A stretch of DNA of 64,000 bases, from contig CM024172.1 of assembly GCA_013433145.1 (NCBI GenBank), positions 2,230,501-2,294,500 of the forward strand. The letters are read 5' to 3'. The stretch is from Ascaris suum (taxonomy: Eukaryota; Nematoda; Chromadorea; Rhabditida; Ascarididae). Positions 1 through 14,806 of this stretch are shown in pieces; the stretch's first letter is position 1, and each line of letters starts with the position of its first letter. A model generated the notes under the pieces. The model searched no databases and had not been told where the DNA came from. It saw only the letters and a list, made by a program, of their open reading frames with translations. The position numbers and the translations under genes were made by a program.

Positions 1-3000
1 CAGCATAGTAGAAATTCCATCTGAATTCTTTGTGAATTCTATTGTTTAAAAAATTCGTACTGTTAAATAAAAATGTAAACCAAAGCAAGAATAAGCGATC
101 CCACATTTTCAATACTAAAAAAAATTAACACTCGCTTTTCTATAATGTTATATCAAATTAAATGTTTACTTAATTCTATTTAATTAACACTAAATTATAA
201 TGTTCCATTTAAAATATTCTTCGAGGTGATGAATGCGTTATGTTGAAGAGTTGATCCCTGTAGAAAGAAATTCCCTATTCATTTTTTCATTTCATTTCTT
301 CATTTGTGCTTCATTCTAATTGATTTATAAATTTTAGCATTTGAGTTTTCTCGATAGCGATTTTTGAAGAAATATTTCCCCGTTTCATAATATCTCATCA
401 TGTCAGAAAATGTTCATGTGTTGATTTCTCTTTCGTGAAAATTGAAAAAACTCTACAATACTGAAGAGTTATTTTGCATAGAAGATATGGGAGCTACTCT
501 TCAGAAATAAATAAAAAATTTGAGTGCTATAAATTTCGATGCTAAATAAAATAAGAAATTTTTCTTCTATACATATGACATTTATGCTGTACTTATGCTC
601 TACTCTCATTGAGAATATATACTTTTCTTTCTTATCGTTGTAAAAATTCATATTTTTGAATGCTCATTATTTCATAAAAGAAGAGAAAATGAAAATATTT
701 TGTTAATTAAAAAGCGTTCCAAACACATATACGCAATAGCTCGATTGTAATACGATGATTTTCAAGTGTTGAATCCCCTCAAATCTAAAATCTTCTCTGC
801 TATTGTAATCCTCACCAATACGAAATGCGCATGCGCCGATAGCAAGTGAGATAGCCGTTTAAAAAAATATCTCCACGGCAACGAATATAACGCTAACTGC
901 TCTAAGCGAGAGTGTAAAATTTCTCTTTCGAATGTCAATAATATTTCTTGTGGAATAATTTTTATCGTTTCTATAGAAGAGCCTAAGGCAATGGAATTAA
1001 TTTTTGGATTATTGGACTTTTATCGTAAATGAAATTGTCCTCTATGGCATGACTAAAAAATTGAAAAATTTAAAACTATCCATAACAAATTGAGTAGTAC
1101 AAAACTTGCCTAGTTAATCATAATTGTTTTTTCTTGTATGATAGCAAAGAACGAGGAAATATCGTTGCGTAAATTTTGTAAATCAATAGAAAATGAATAT
1201 ACGCACATTGTAGAGGAAAATTTGAAATTGTTGAATCAGTCGACGGCTACATATTAGATGACGACAAGAAACAAGATGGTCATCGATTAAGTTGGACTAG
1301 ATCCGCTTCTGAAAAAAAAAACCCAATATATATAGGTACCATAGATGGACCTTATCCGTTAGATTGCAGTGCCTAATGTGCGAATTTTTTTTGGATCACT
1401 AGCTTCTAGCGCTAAGAATTCATAAATAGAAAAATATCCTTAACATATACCAATATTTATTTGGGATTTCTCTGGAAATTTCTAGTGTTCTCAACTCCTC
1501 AAATATTTGCTTAAACAAGATCCTCTAATCGACAGATAGATCAGGTAAATCAAATTCGATAATAGCTCATTTTCACCCAAGATCGAAGTGCTCAACACTA
1601 ATAATACGCGATCACTTTCTCTATTTTCAAATCTTCCCCTTCCGGATTGTTTTTTATCCAGTGCGATTTCCCTAACAATGCAATAAAAAGCAAAGCTGGT
1701 TTTGAGTATACTTTCTGCCGTACACAAATTGTGCAGCAATTGTCCTCATGCACTATTCTGCCAAACTGTTGCGAACTATTCATCTATATTTTCGAATTTC
1801 ATAATTATTACCACTTTCAATAAATTCAGCACTGAATTAATATTCATTCACTCTAAATGAAATAAATCATAGGAAGGTGATATCGTCATCGAATTATGAA
1901 AGTGTTCTCATCGAGACGAGTACGCATATTCACAAAAATAACCTCTTATGAAAAACACTTCAATCACTCCTATACAAATATATTGGCAACTATCTTTCAG
2001 GAATTTTTTCTGGAATCATGGCATTTTTATTTTAAGCACAGCTTAAAGCTTTGACCTATCTGTCACATATTAGATCACAGTTGTTTTGGTGTTAAAGACC
2101 TGTACTCGATCTGCCCATTTCGCTTTGTTACATTTTTCCTCCATTTCAGTTGCTAATATCTGCTTGGTATTTTTGAACGGTACTTCCTTTGGATAATCGC
2201 AATTGTTCCGAAGTAAAACTGCTGCAAATTTAGGCATACCAGAAAATTCTATAACAGACTAAAACGAAGAACTGAACAACTCAATTTTCTCTCATTGCTC
2301 GAATCATTAACTTAAACAGCCAATAGTCTCTCACTCGTGATCCCAACTTCTATTATTATTACGTTTGCTATTATATGAATTACGTGTTTTTTAAATGCGG
2401 CTGTCAATCACACGTAAAGAGGGGATCACTGACACAATGAAAATTCATATTTGATTAGAGGTTATTGACATCCGCTAAATCCGGTTAGTCGGATGTCGAA
2501 ATCACTGGCAAAGCAATTCCTTGCCATCAGAGAGAGTGAAAGTACCAAATATGTCACGACTTCAGAATTCCTCTCTTTGACCCCATTTTTTGAAAGAATC
2601 TTTTTTTTTAGCTCATGAATATGTTAATGATACATCGTTGTAAGCTATGCGCAAATTCTTTGAACCATTTTATAGATTTTCACTAGTACTACGATGGAGG
2701 AGGGAGGGCTTTTTCAGCAGCGAAATGCTTAATCCGCTTTCGCTGTCCCGTTTTGGCGGTGCGAAAATTGTGGAATTTCTATATCGGGAACAGCTTTAAC
2801 CTACGGGAAAAGCCAATCCGCTAGAAATATGAATCGAAAAACTTACAAAAATATTCTCTTTCATTAAGTGTCATGGGAACGGCATCTATTCCGATGTGTT
2901 CTGCACTATTTCATTCTACTTCAGTGCTTCTGCTAATATGGCCTGATGATGATCTCAGAATCTTTGGTTTCGGCTGTCAACTCAATTTCTGTATGATTAG

Positions 3001-5808
3001 CCAATGATGCTCGACAAAAAGCCCGTAAATGAACACTAGAAGTTTCAAACCCACATTTGCGGATGAGAGAAATATTCAAGTCTTTTGTTATTCTCTTTCG
3101 GTATAAGAGTGGCTTCCTCATCTCCGATTTGACGCAAATATTTAGTCTTCAACAGTTATAAAGCGTAAAGATCTCTTGCAAAGTTTATTATACATTTTGA
3201 AGTATAGATGAAGTAAATTCAAGATAATTAATATTGTTCATATTTTCCTAAAAGATACACGACTAATTCAGTTGCATTTATTTGAAACTTCACTCATCAC
3301 GTAAATATTTAAATTTTCTTATTTCAATTTACATTTTCTAGGGCATTGTGAATTCTACGAAAAGTCTTTCATACAAAAATGAGTTGATTCTTTCTTAATT
3401 GGCTAATAACTAGGCATTCGAAAATGAAATGACAATTTAAATGAAATTATTCTCCTAGTGAAATTAATCTCTTCCTTAAATTTAATTTAATTAGAATTTT
3501 AGATGCTACCTGAAATCATAACTAATTTTAAGCTTCTTCTGAAGAAATTTTAAAAAAATTTTTTTGTTTTTTGAAATAAAATAATTTTACATTATCAAAT
3601 TTTCTATATAATTTTCATTTCATATATGTTAGATGCAGAGTTAAGAGTGGAATTTCTAAAAATGCAATAATACAGCTACGAGCTATATAGGGCATTAATA
3701 AAATGAGCAAAGAGCTAGAAACGAAAAATGCACGGAGAAACATTGACTATGCACTTTTCGCTCTTAGCTGTGTCGTTTTTCGCTCAGTCGCCATTTATTA
3801 CTGATGTGGGCCTGCACTTAATAGCATGGCTATTTCTCAAAACCGTACATTTATTTGCAATAAACTCTGGCTGTTCTCCTATGTTGGAATTCGATGCACT
3901 GTGGAATGGGCGGAGAGGAGAGGAGAGGGAGGGAAGAAGAGCGAACGAGAATCCTGGCATCCAAAATCTGTTAGTATGTTGAAAGGAAGAACTTGGAGTA
4001 TAGCGTTAACGATAAGTGCTAAGATTTGGCCAATAAAAGATCGAGAGGTTCAAGCGCTCATTTTTTTTCCACATTCTTCTCTTCTGTCATAACTCTATTA
4101 ATATACAACTGAAATTTCCGCAATTATTCTGAAATTTTTCGTATATTTGTCATATATGAAGTCAACTTATTCAACTCTTATTTAAAACCCCCTTCCATAG
4201 AAAGTATGTTTCCACCTTCTTTAATCTATACTTATTTCTAAAATATTGATAACAATGATAGCATAAAAAGTATAAATTATATCATAAATGTAAGAGTTTA
4301 ATGTGTACACTCATTGAGATGAGTCATTTAGAAAAGAAAAAAAAAGACAGCAATTAGTACGAATATGCAAATGTGAAAATTAAACGATGAAATATTCATA
4401 TTAAGCAATTTATGCTATCGGCGATCAACTAAAACAATTCCACATCAAACGTATATGCTTGCGATGATCGTTCAATAAGCTTTCTATCTTTTGTTGTTGT
4501 CTTTGCATTTCTATTTTAGATGTTTGCATTTAAAAATTGCTATGCAAAATTATTATTTAATGGATTCTTATTCATTGAAATTATGCGATGATATTGAGTA
4601 TTCTTCCTTAGAAATTTTGTCGATAAGCCGACCTAATGGCAAATATGCACTATGATTTAAAGCTTGTGCGATCATTATTACTAAAATGCTGATTAGAATG
4701 AGCATTTTTCTATTGCTCTATTTGTAGTTTATTAATTTCGATTGCTGCAAAAAAAAAATGCGTTAAGACCGGAAATACGATAATTGCATAGAATTGCCAT
4801 AATTGAACACAATCCTTTAGCTAGAGAACAACCTTGTTAACACTGCCTTTCAAATTTCGCTATGAAAATGCATTGTCTGATTGCGGAGATTCAACAACTC
4901 GGCTTCGAATTTTCAATTAAGCGCAAAAAAAAAAAACTAATAGAAATAGCAATCGACAAAAGCGTTGAGTGTGCGCTTTATAAGCTAAATTTATGTCGAC
5001 GAAGATGATGTGTTTCATTTTGAAGTTAAATCACTTGTTGTGCTTTTTTTTTTCCTCTGAACAAGGGTAGGGAAATTATGAACTTACCCAATCGATGGGA
5101 AAAAAAATAATATGATGAGAATAAAGCGTATTGATGAGTTTTTATTATTTCTACCAATAAACATTTAGTCACTAAGAGCACTCAAAATTTTTAGCGATTG
5201 TATTTATCGCTGATAAGGTGTATTTGTTTATGCATAAAAGTAGTCAAAATTTTCACTCCACGCTAATAGTACTCAATAATTTTCTTGCAATTAATGTAAG
5301 AGCATCATAGAATAAAAATGAAATAATTGTAAATGGGAAGTTCTATAGAGACGTATCGTATCGTATCGACAATACTACTTAAAAATAGCAAAGAAAAAAA
5401 AACGTGTAAACTTTCATTCTCCATTCTTTTTTTTTTTCTCTCTCTCTCTTTCATAGCGAGAATATGTTTTTAGTTCTCGAAAGAGAACTATCGAGCAAAA
5501 AATCCTCTCAAATTGTGAATCAAGTTGTGTCAAGGAATAGGATTTTTCTTTTTTTCTCAATTTTTCGGTATTAAAGAATATTTGTGTGTGATGAAATTTG
5601 ATTTGCTAGTGCCATCTATAGCAGCGTCAAAGTTTCTTGCATGTGCGCAACAATCATATGCTAACTTATTATCAATGCTAATAAACGAAAGCAATACAAT
5701 TAACTCATTTTATTATTTATTTATTGCTTATTATATCATTCTTGATTTTTGCTTCATTTTTTTTCCTCTGTTAAAAAACCATTTACCCGTACTACAACTC
5801 GGCAGTAA

Positions 5809-5866
<58 letters not shown>

Positions 5867-8800
5867 GGAAATTATCCCTCGTTACTCCTCCTCCTCCTTC
5901 TCTAGCTATAGGTCATAAAAAAGCGAAGCACGCTAGATTCCGGCATAATTTTGTGTTAACGGATGTTGTTGATGATGCTGTGGAAAATTACCTTATTTCG
6001 TTGCCTAGCAGCAGTTTTTATCGTCATCTTCTTGATTCTCGATAATAAGAAGAAAATGGATTTTCTTAGTTTTTAGCTTAATCGTTATGTTACATTTCTC
6101 AAGAAGCCATATTTTGTTCTGAATTTGAAAAAAAAAAGACTAAACAAAACATTCAATACTTTCATAACAGTTGAAACCGTTCGTTGAAAAGACATAAAAT
6201 ATTAATTTGCATATACGAAAAAATATTCAAAATGACGAACATATGTTATTTGCCTTTGGAAAATATTTCTAAATTAATATGGATGAAAATCGCTGAAGTG
6301 AATTAATTTAAACATTTTTTTTTTGGAAGTAATCAACCAAATCAAAACTTTTGGATTGATGTTTTTTTTTTTGCAATTTATTGAAACCTCCCAAAATGAA
6401 TCGTTGCGCAATTTCTTTTGAAATGAGTGAAATTTAGAATGCGCTTATCGCTATTCTCTAATCATTTCTTCATCTATTAATATTTAGCTTCAATAAATGC
6501 GAGAATATCATTGAGATAGTTCAATATGCAATTGTCACAGCGTCCATAAATATGGTAGCTATTTTAATATACGAGAACGGTAATGAATTTTCAATTCTAT
6601 TAATTTGTCTTATGCAAATTATCCATATTAAATTTTGTTGCAGTTTGCATAGGACAAATTATCGCAACATACAAATATTAATTTACATACGTTATATGAC
6701 ACAACCAATGAACTGAAGCGTCCCCTCTCTTCCCCATCCTACAAACAAAAAATCACTCGAAAGCTGTTTCTTTCATTTAATTAGTCCAATACGAATTCAC
6801 TCTACGAGATCATAAACCAATTCATGCTCCGTCGCCATCTGCCGGCCTATAATCCTCGAAAAATGTGCAACTAAATAGGCGGAGTTCCTATGAATTAAAA
6901 AGTTTGTTTGGAAAAAAATCTCATTAGCACCTGCTTCTTCATAGCATATACAGTTGAGAACATCTAGATGTCAACAAAAAATCGCTGTAAGCATCGATCT
7001 TGAAGTGCGATCATCGATATTCATTGAAATCGGCTCTTAACTAGTAAACATCAACCGGTTGTCAAGTGATAAATATGAGTAAAGTTATTTGGAGAATACC
7101 ATCTCTAATAGAGAAAACTTTTACACGCTTAAAGTAATAATTTCTTCGACGTAATTTCAAATGAGTTGATATTTCTTTTTTCTACTAGGCATAAATAATC
7201 ATTAGCGCAATCCAGTTGGTTCAACTATTGGGATTTTATTTTCGAAAATCATATTTTCACTAATGGAAAATATCATAATATTAGTGTAACGATGAGAAAT
7301 TCAGCATAAAAACGTTATTGCGATATGCTATTAAAATGAAAAGATTACATATATTGTTGAAATGAATGAATCTAAAAAAAAAAAAAAGTAAAGCATCTTT
7401 AAAGTTAAATACTATTTTATAGCGAATAAAATATGCATTGCTTTTTTCAAGAATTACGTTTATTTGTTCATTCAACAAATAGCGTATTGAACGAGAACGC
7501 TATTCAATTTCAATCATCGTTAGCTTTATTTATCGTATCACTTTTTATGCAAGAAAAATTTCAGAAATTACTTTCACGAAAAGAGAAGTAATAGAAATTA
7601 AAGGACAGGTAGCAAAATAGATTGCATGCAATACTCGTTTCTATAAGGCTACACTTGATAGATGTGTTGTGAATTCGCTATACTCTTGAGCATTGCAGCG
7701 ATCCGCGAGTATTATTTCGGGAATTTTTAGTTCATCGTTCTACGCTTCACGCTTTGGGCATTATCATTGCAATATACTTGTCGTTATTTAAACAGATGGC
7801 GGATTTGCATTGCTTTCTTTCCGCATCCTCAGGATTCACTACGGAGAGGCAAAAGATCCCACCCAATCCTATCAAAAGCTATTGATAAACATTCGTTGAG
7901 ATAAATTCGTAGCATAGCTGCTAACTGACTGGCGCATTTCACATAATAGCATCATTCTATTCGCTTCTTCTATTGCCTCTTGGTGATAACATTAACAAAA
8001 ATGGCCCTATCAAAATATTATGGACAATTTACATGTAACTCGAATTTCATTAGTACGAATCGAGCCGTTGATGAATTGCGATATGATGTCTTCTAATTAT
8101 TATTATTTGTGTTCATTGATAAAATCGAATTATCATATTGCGGAAGATGATTCTAAATTCACCCATCTCAATTCTATTGTGCTTAACAGATTTGAATCGC
8201 TATGATTGCATCAGGCTATTTAAAAATTAAATTAATTTAATAAAGCACAAAAGAATAGGTAAAATTTAAATGCTTTTTTGAGCCAGATAAATTTCAAAAA
8301 AGAGCAACAACGGCGTGAATTATTTTACAATATTTATTTCAATGATTTTTATTTGTACCGAATAATTGTCGGCATTAATTTCGATCTATTAAGAGAGAGC
8401 TCATTAGAGTTTTTCATACAATTATGATCTATTTCACTTTAAGATGTCTATAAAATGAGATCAGTAAATTTTTCACTCAATCATTTAAAAAACTTGAAAA
8501 AAAAAGAGGAATTTCTCTTTCAAAAAAGAAAAACCGAAAATTTATAGATTGTCCTAATTACGAGTTTTTTTTTTTAAATGTATTACAAAATGAATCGTTA
8601 TGTTGCAGATGTTTAACACATCGAGAAGAATCAATTCATCATAATAATCACACATTCTAAAGCAAAAACACTTCGCAGCAAAAAAAAAAATTCTCATATA
8701 GAAAAAGGTTTTTTTTTCAATTTCTTATGCTTCTTTCCGCAATAATAATTCTATAAATATTTATAAAATAAATGCATAATATTTCTTTATTTTTAAATAT

Positions 8801-10211
8801 ATTGAAATAAAACTTCAGTTCAGTTTTTTTTGATCACTTTTTTTTGAGGAAAAAAATTTAGCGTATAGCCGAAAATGATGCGATAAAATATTGCCGACGT
8901 TGTCACATCTATTGATCGTATCGCCACTTTTCCGGCCATCTCATGTTCCACGATGATTTATTCGAGCAATGCTCTCGTGGACGTTGTTTTTCTTCTTTTG
9001 CTCTTGTTAAATTCGTTTTTGATCATTCATATGTACATCGTTATCGATGCATCGAAATATTACACAATAAGTTCATTTCAATAAATATTTGACGCTAATT
9101 TTCTCGTTTATTTTGTCTTTATTCTTTTTTTAGTCTAAGTTTAATCTTTATTATTACCCATCTCATAGGTCGATTAAAGATATACTTAGCACTTCAGATA
9201 GGCGATCAGAAGATAGGAATAAAGGCACTCGAGTAAAGAGTGCAGATCGTATTGGAAACTTGGAAGCTAATCGTTTCATTACGAGCGTGGAGCATTAATT
9301 AAGATTTCGTTTCCATATCGATAATGTGCGTATTAGCGACAAACCGGAATGCCTCCACTTTTGTGTGTGTGTGTTTTTTTTGCAGAGCATTTTGTGACGT
9401 TTCAATTTCCAATACGATTCTAGCCTCATGATTTATCTTTTTCCGAATCGGCATTATGTTTTTCTGATTTTTTTTCCGGCAGTTCTTTTGGTTTTCCGGT
9501 ATTTCTTTCCGATTCATGGCCATCAACTGCACAGTCAGTTTTCAATTGCACGATGATTTTTATCAATGTGACGATTCGTTTCTAAAATGGAGCGCCACTT
9601 CGATACGTTATTACACTAGTGGTTCTAACTGTGAATCGATTGTGTGCGTCAATTTTTGATCGCTATTTCTTTTCATTTTGCATTCACCACTTCAATCTTT
9701 TCTTATACGCTTAATAGCATTATGTGAATTATTTTCGACGAGTTATTTTTCTTCTGTTTTTCACTATTATTCTATGAAAATGATTCCCATAAAATGCTCG
9801 CTTATACTGTTTTTTTTTAATTCACAATTTTACCTCATCGGAAAATGGTTATTTCGACAAATTTGAAATCGAATCAAAGAGGCAAATTTTAGTTTAAAAA
9901 AAAAGTCGAAAAATAAAAGAATTCCTTTAATATATTGGTTTATAAATGTGCTCACTCCGATGCATAATTACATTAGAAGTGGCCTATTTCTATTTCAGAT
10001 CTCTTTTCAAAATGTGCCACCATTTGCAAAAAAAAAAAAAAAACGCGGATAGCTAGTAGCAACTGTATATTCATGCATACTTGTTCATTGTTGGAGTGCT
10101 TTCGATACAATATGGTTAACAGTTTTTGTGATATGCAAATTTTCTTATGTGAACACAGATAGGTGTTACAATTTGCATATTGCATAATTTCAAAAAATTT
10201 ACGAAGTTATC
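1..10211. other. Gene-poor A+T-rich region, no gene recognised
   Basis: All open frames here are short (under about 100 codons), rich in F/I/K/N/Y as expected for random A+T-rich DNA, and none shows a protein family I recognise or a pair of exon ends in matching phase. Homopolymer runs of T and A are frequent. The only clear low-complexity array is the (AG)n tract listed separately. The region could be intergenic, or a long intron or 5' region of a gene lying to the left. Confidence 0.6.
5814..5860. repeat. (AG)n microsatellite
   Basis: An uninterrupted AG run of 47 bases, followed by an imperfect GAGAGGG continuation. A CT run of the opposite polarity lies about 370 bases upstream (5,438-5,450), so the two could pair. 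Confidence 0.95.
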
Positions 10212-10740
10212 CACTTTTTGTGCATAAATGTTACTGATAATGTCACAACGTTTCACTGTCAAATGGCATCATCAGGTGACATTTTTAGGTGGGAGAACAA
10301 AAGATATATGAAGCCGAGAGAGGAACGGGGAGCAACCAAAATAGAAAAAAGGAGAGGATGGGGGAGCGGAGAGGGGGGGGGGTGGGAGGGGGGAGGAGAA
10401 GGAATATGGATAAAGAGACAAACACGAATGGGAATGTGTGGGAGAGATGTGGCGATAGAACTGCGGTTTCAACAACACGTTTCATTCTATCTCTACGTCT
10501 CTCTCATATATTCCCGTATGCGTTCGTCTACCATTCTTCCGTATCCCCGCCTCATGCACCTCCTTTTTTCTATTCTGCTTCTCACCTTTTTCGATTCTGC
10601 TTGTTCCCCCCCCCCCCCCCCCCCCTCCTTTTCTCGGCTTCATATATTTATTTGTTTTTACACTCACAACTATTAGCTGATATTGGGGTGTGAGGATGAA
10701 ACGTTTTGATATTATCACTAACATTTCCGCTTAAAGAGTC
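10212..10740. mobile_element. Fold-back (long inverted repeat) MITE-like element
   Basis: The segment is close to one large imperfect palindrome centred near 10,475. The outer left end (GTTACTGATAATGTCACAAC, from 10,230) matches the reverse complement of the right end (GTTAGTGATAATATCAAAAC, ending at 10,722) at nearly every base, and both continue into AACGTTTCA. Farther in, ATATATGAAGCCGAGA at 10,304 pairs with its complement at 10,632-10,647. AATAGAAAAAAGGAG, GGGAAT and GATAGAA also recur as complements. A loop of about 20 bases lies near 10,461-10,483. The left arm contains a 10-G run (10,373-10,382) and the right arm a 20-C run (10,606-10,625). No transposase is encoded, so this would be a non-autonomous element. 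I could not define a target-site duplication. Confidence 0.75.
10606..10625. repeat. 20-C homopolymer
   Basis: Twenty consecutive C bases in the right arm of the fold-back element, opposite the G-rich left arm. It could form an i-motif, with G-quadruplex potential on the other strand. Confidence 0.9.
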
Positions 10741-12705
10741 AAGTACTTTATAGATTTGCTATTCCAAACAGATCTTCAATTTGAGGGAATTTTCACTATT
10801 CGTCTTTCAGCTAAATTGAACTTTGAGCTAAACATTGGGCTTCGAATATTCGACTTTTAGCTAAATTAGGATATATAAATATACTCATTTACTGTAACGT
10901 TTCTTAGTACAATCACTGCAAAAAAGCGCAGTACAAAGTACATAAAATAGTGAACAAAATCTAAGAGGATAAAATGGTAAAATTCGATATTCAATAAAAC
11001 TTGCAATAAAAAAACTTGATAACTTGAAAGAAGTAGGTTAATCATAATCTAGGACACAAAGTAAGCGGAGCTCATTTTGGAATGACGTATTCGGCTTTAA
11101 AGCCGCCTAATTTTGATGAGGCCGATGCAATCGAACTTATAGTGCAAGGTTTTTTTTTTTTTTTAAAATGAAGACGATTTGTACCTAAAGACCAAGGATA
11201 AATGAAAGGGACTTAGGGCGCATCGAGAGTTGATGCCCCATCTCCGCTCATTGTGGCTAACTCAGCAATCCCGCAGTTAAGAGAAGAAAAGTTACTAACG
11301 AACAAACGTTAATTGATGCACTATGTTACATCTGGAGAAAGTGTATTTCCATTCACCTTGAAAACTTTTATAGTTAATGCGCAAATTAAAGAATCGAAAG
11401 CATTGCATCGAGGAAAACAAAAAAAAAAGAATTATGTGAAATTAGGAAATTTTTCAAAGAAGTGCTATTCAAATTTTGACTTTTTCTTTAGAAAAGCATT
11501 AGATATGAGTTGTAAACGAAAATATTTTCAAGTTGAAATGGCATAAAAATAAAATCTATTAGAATTGAGCTGATTCTCAATTATCATAGATTGCAATAAT
11601 ACTCGATTTTTTTTTTTTTTTTTTTGCATAAAATTTCCACTAAAAGAAAAAAAAACTGCATTCGAAAAATGTTGAGGATTTTAAAGTGCCTTTATGCTTC
11701 ATTTCGCTATTCCGCTTATATGCACTCTGATGCAATTATCCTCCCTCGCATATATTGAAATATTATTTCATTATGCTAATTTTTTGCGACTTTTTTTTTG
11801 TTTCAAAGTATTTTATTCATTCGATTATGTGATTTATTAAGAGAATATAAAGCATACCTATCATGTGCGATTATTTTTTTTTTACTATTCGCTTTTTATT
11901 ATGGTCGAAATAGTTGTGGGAGAATGTCTTTCTGATGCTTTTCCGTCTATGCAATTGCACTGAGCGAAAAGGTCGATCGCCGAAGCACTGCCTAATATTG
12001 CATTTAATTTCTTTTTTCGCTTAGTATTGCAGTTGTTTTTTTTTTTTCAAATCCAATCGATCGAATGCGCAAATTCTCTTCATCTTGAGAAAACTATTTC
12101 TATTTAGCCAGCAATGAGTTGAATAAAAATCTCACTTTAAAATTTCAAATATTTTCACTCGTCCTTAATTTTTTTTTTTTTAATAGAAATTTATGAGTCG
12201 GAAATTACCTGGAACGCGACAATACCTGAGTTGCATTTAGCAATCTCGTTGAGCCAAATTTCAATAATTTATGAGTTTAAAACACCATACAGATATGACA
12301 CATCTCTTTACACATCAAGCTGAATTGAGTGAAATATGCCGGCAAAGAAATGGAAAACTAATAGTCGAATTACGTAGTATTTTGCATATGAAATATGCAA
12401 AAATCGTTCAAAAATTCACCTGGAATTAATATTTTTAGAGGTTTCTTTAAACGTTCATTAAGACTAACCATTCGATGTTCGAGATTGTAATTCATATCCA
12501 AAAAGAAAGGAGGCATTTCATTTCACTTCCATGTTAGTAGCATATTTCTTACGCAAACAGATATCTATCAATCGTCGTTTTTTTTTTCGACATTGCGACG
12601 CTATAGCTAAGCCGTTTCATGTTTTCCATTCATTCGGCCATGTTACGTTGTTCTGAAGTATTCTCTCCATAGACGTATTTTTGGCATTGATACGAATATG
12701 AGATT

Positions 12706-12787
12706 ATAAGTTATACTAATATACTAGTATATCAGGTTATATATACTAGTATAAGTTATACTAATAAGTTATACTAGTATATCAGGA
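12706..12787. repeat. Imperfect tandem repeat with ATACTAGTAT palindromes
   Basis: Units built from AAGTTATACTA and TACTAGTATATCAGG recur three to four times. The core ATACTAGTAT is self-complementary, so each unit can form a small hairpin. Confidence 0.7.
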
Positions 12788-14720
12788 AGTATTAGTATTC
12801 TAGTAATGTCTTCAAATTGGTTGTCGATAAATCATATCAGTAAATATGAGGTGAAATTGAAATTATTGGTAGTTTTATTGGTTGTTATAAGTTTCTTATG
12901 TATGCATTTTTTTTTTAAATGCATAATGACAATTTCTAACTGGAGCAAACTTTAGTGCTATTGATTTTATGCCTTGAATCCTATGACGTCATCCTCTCAG
13001 AAATATTTCTGTTTTCATATGTATATCCTATTTGCTCATTAGTAGGCAAAGGAAATCAGTCGAAGAAAATTTTCGTCAATAAATATTGATTCTTTTGCTT
13101 AGTATTTCGTATTTTCGTGTGATTTTACAACTCGTAAAAATATGGCTATAAAGTTTATCATTCGGAATTAAGTCTGGTATCCTTTTATTTCCTGTTCGTT
13201 CCCATTTTCCTCCCTCGATGAAGGAGACTCTTTCTCTCTTCCTCATAAATTTCTCTTCCTCGTTTTTTTCATTGATGCGCATCACCGTTCATTGCTTCTT
13301 CTTCTCATTTCTATTGCACCAATTGGCAAATAAAAATATGTCTAGAGATGAGGACATATAATTGAAAGCATTTTAATGAGCAGTCCTTTAATTGCTTGCT
13401 AATGTGCACATTCTTCAATACATACAAAAAAATTAATTAATTAATAAAGATCATTGAGAAACTTCGAGAGTTGCCATTGAACGTCAGAGTTCATCTTATG
13501 TGATATTATGAGAAATATTCAAAGTATACTTATATGATATCACCCAATAATCGCCCTCATGAGGAAAATCGGGAAAACTTGGTAGGGAGGAGGGGAAAAT
13601 GGGTGAAAGAGAATGCAATGGAAACTAATGCTCACTTATCATAAGAGAAAATAAGAAGGTGAACAAATTTCGCTTCCTCCTCCCCTTCCGTCCCCACTTT
13701 ATGAGCATTTCATTTTCTTCACGTTCCCCTATCCGCATTCTACTCGCCCATGCTACGCCGTTCGTAAATTTTGACTTGATGCACAAAACAAATCTGAATT
13801 TAATCCTCCATCAATTTCTGCAATAATTTTCACCAATTTATTATCTCTCGCTTTTCATCCTCTATGTTTTATTTGTGCATTTGATGAGTATTTATTGCGT
13901 CTCATATGTACACATATATTATTATTAAATGCGCTTTGTAGACATTCCAAGTTTTCATTTCTTTTCGATCGTGATACATAATGTTGGCGATTCTTAGTTC
14001 TAACGTTCGTGAAATTCATTAAATGAGAAAACATGAATAGCACTGAAGAGAATTTATAGATTGTAAAAGCAATTCAATTATCTTTATGTTTTTCTGACAA
14101 ATCTTTCTTTAATATTTAGGATCGAGTAATGTTATTGCTATCAGTTATAGTAGAACTCATATCATTTGTTTCATCGCAAATAAAATCCTCCGTTTAAAAA
14201 GGGATTCACCGAAAAGGTAAATAAGTGATAAACGCTTGAATAGACGGACGATGGGGAATAATTACTTTCCTGAATTGATAAAGGAAGGGAAAAGAGGAAA
14301 GTAAACTTTATACAAATATTTTTTCTTATCTTATAGTATTTTTAACGAAACCTTTTTTGTTGAAAGCTATGTGAAGGTTATGCTCAATAACATCGGCGAT
14401 AATATTTCCGCTATTCGAAAGCCGTTAGCGGATACGTTTTTGCTGATTACCCGCATCGCACAGCCATATTTCACCAACGCTTCCGCATATTCAACTTCCC
14501 GTCTCGTTGAGCAATGAATGCCCACTTATCAAATAATATTCTTCCTTTCTCAAAAATGTTCCCTCAAATATTTCGGCTAGTTCTCTTATTACTCAAAGTT
14601 GGATTTTCTCATATGTTTTCCTATTTTCTCAGAAGATTTTGTTAAGCAATAATTATTAGCAATAGAACAATTATTTCATATCTACAGAATTTGAAGCTTT
14701 CTGCACTAGCAAAATATGAT

Positions 14721-14806
14721 TATTTCTATTGTATCTCTATTGTATTCTATTGTATTTCTATTGTAAAATATGATCTATTGTATTTCTATTGTATTTCTAT
14801 TGTATC
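14721..14806. repeat. TATTTCTATTG tandem repeat
   Basis: About seven imperfect copies of an 11-base unit, TATTTCTATTG, interrupted once by an AAAATATGATC segment that itself also flanks the array. Confidence 0.8.

Noticed and set aside
2933..3121. A minus-strand frame of 62 codons with fairly protein-like composition (CGFETSSVHLRAFC)
   Set aside because: No recognisable family, no matching exon nearby and no clear splice sites, so it is not reported as a gene.
5809..6045. Arg-Glu repeat frame starting in the (AG)n array
   Set aside because: Only the microsatellite gives it length, with no homology in the remainder.
10218..10724. Overlapping open frames of 70-150 codons on both strands
   Set aside because: They are by-products of the fold-back element's purine-rich and pyrimidine-rich arms. 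Both strands give the same low-complexity Gly/Arg/Glu sequence.
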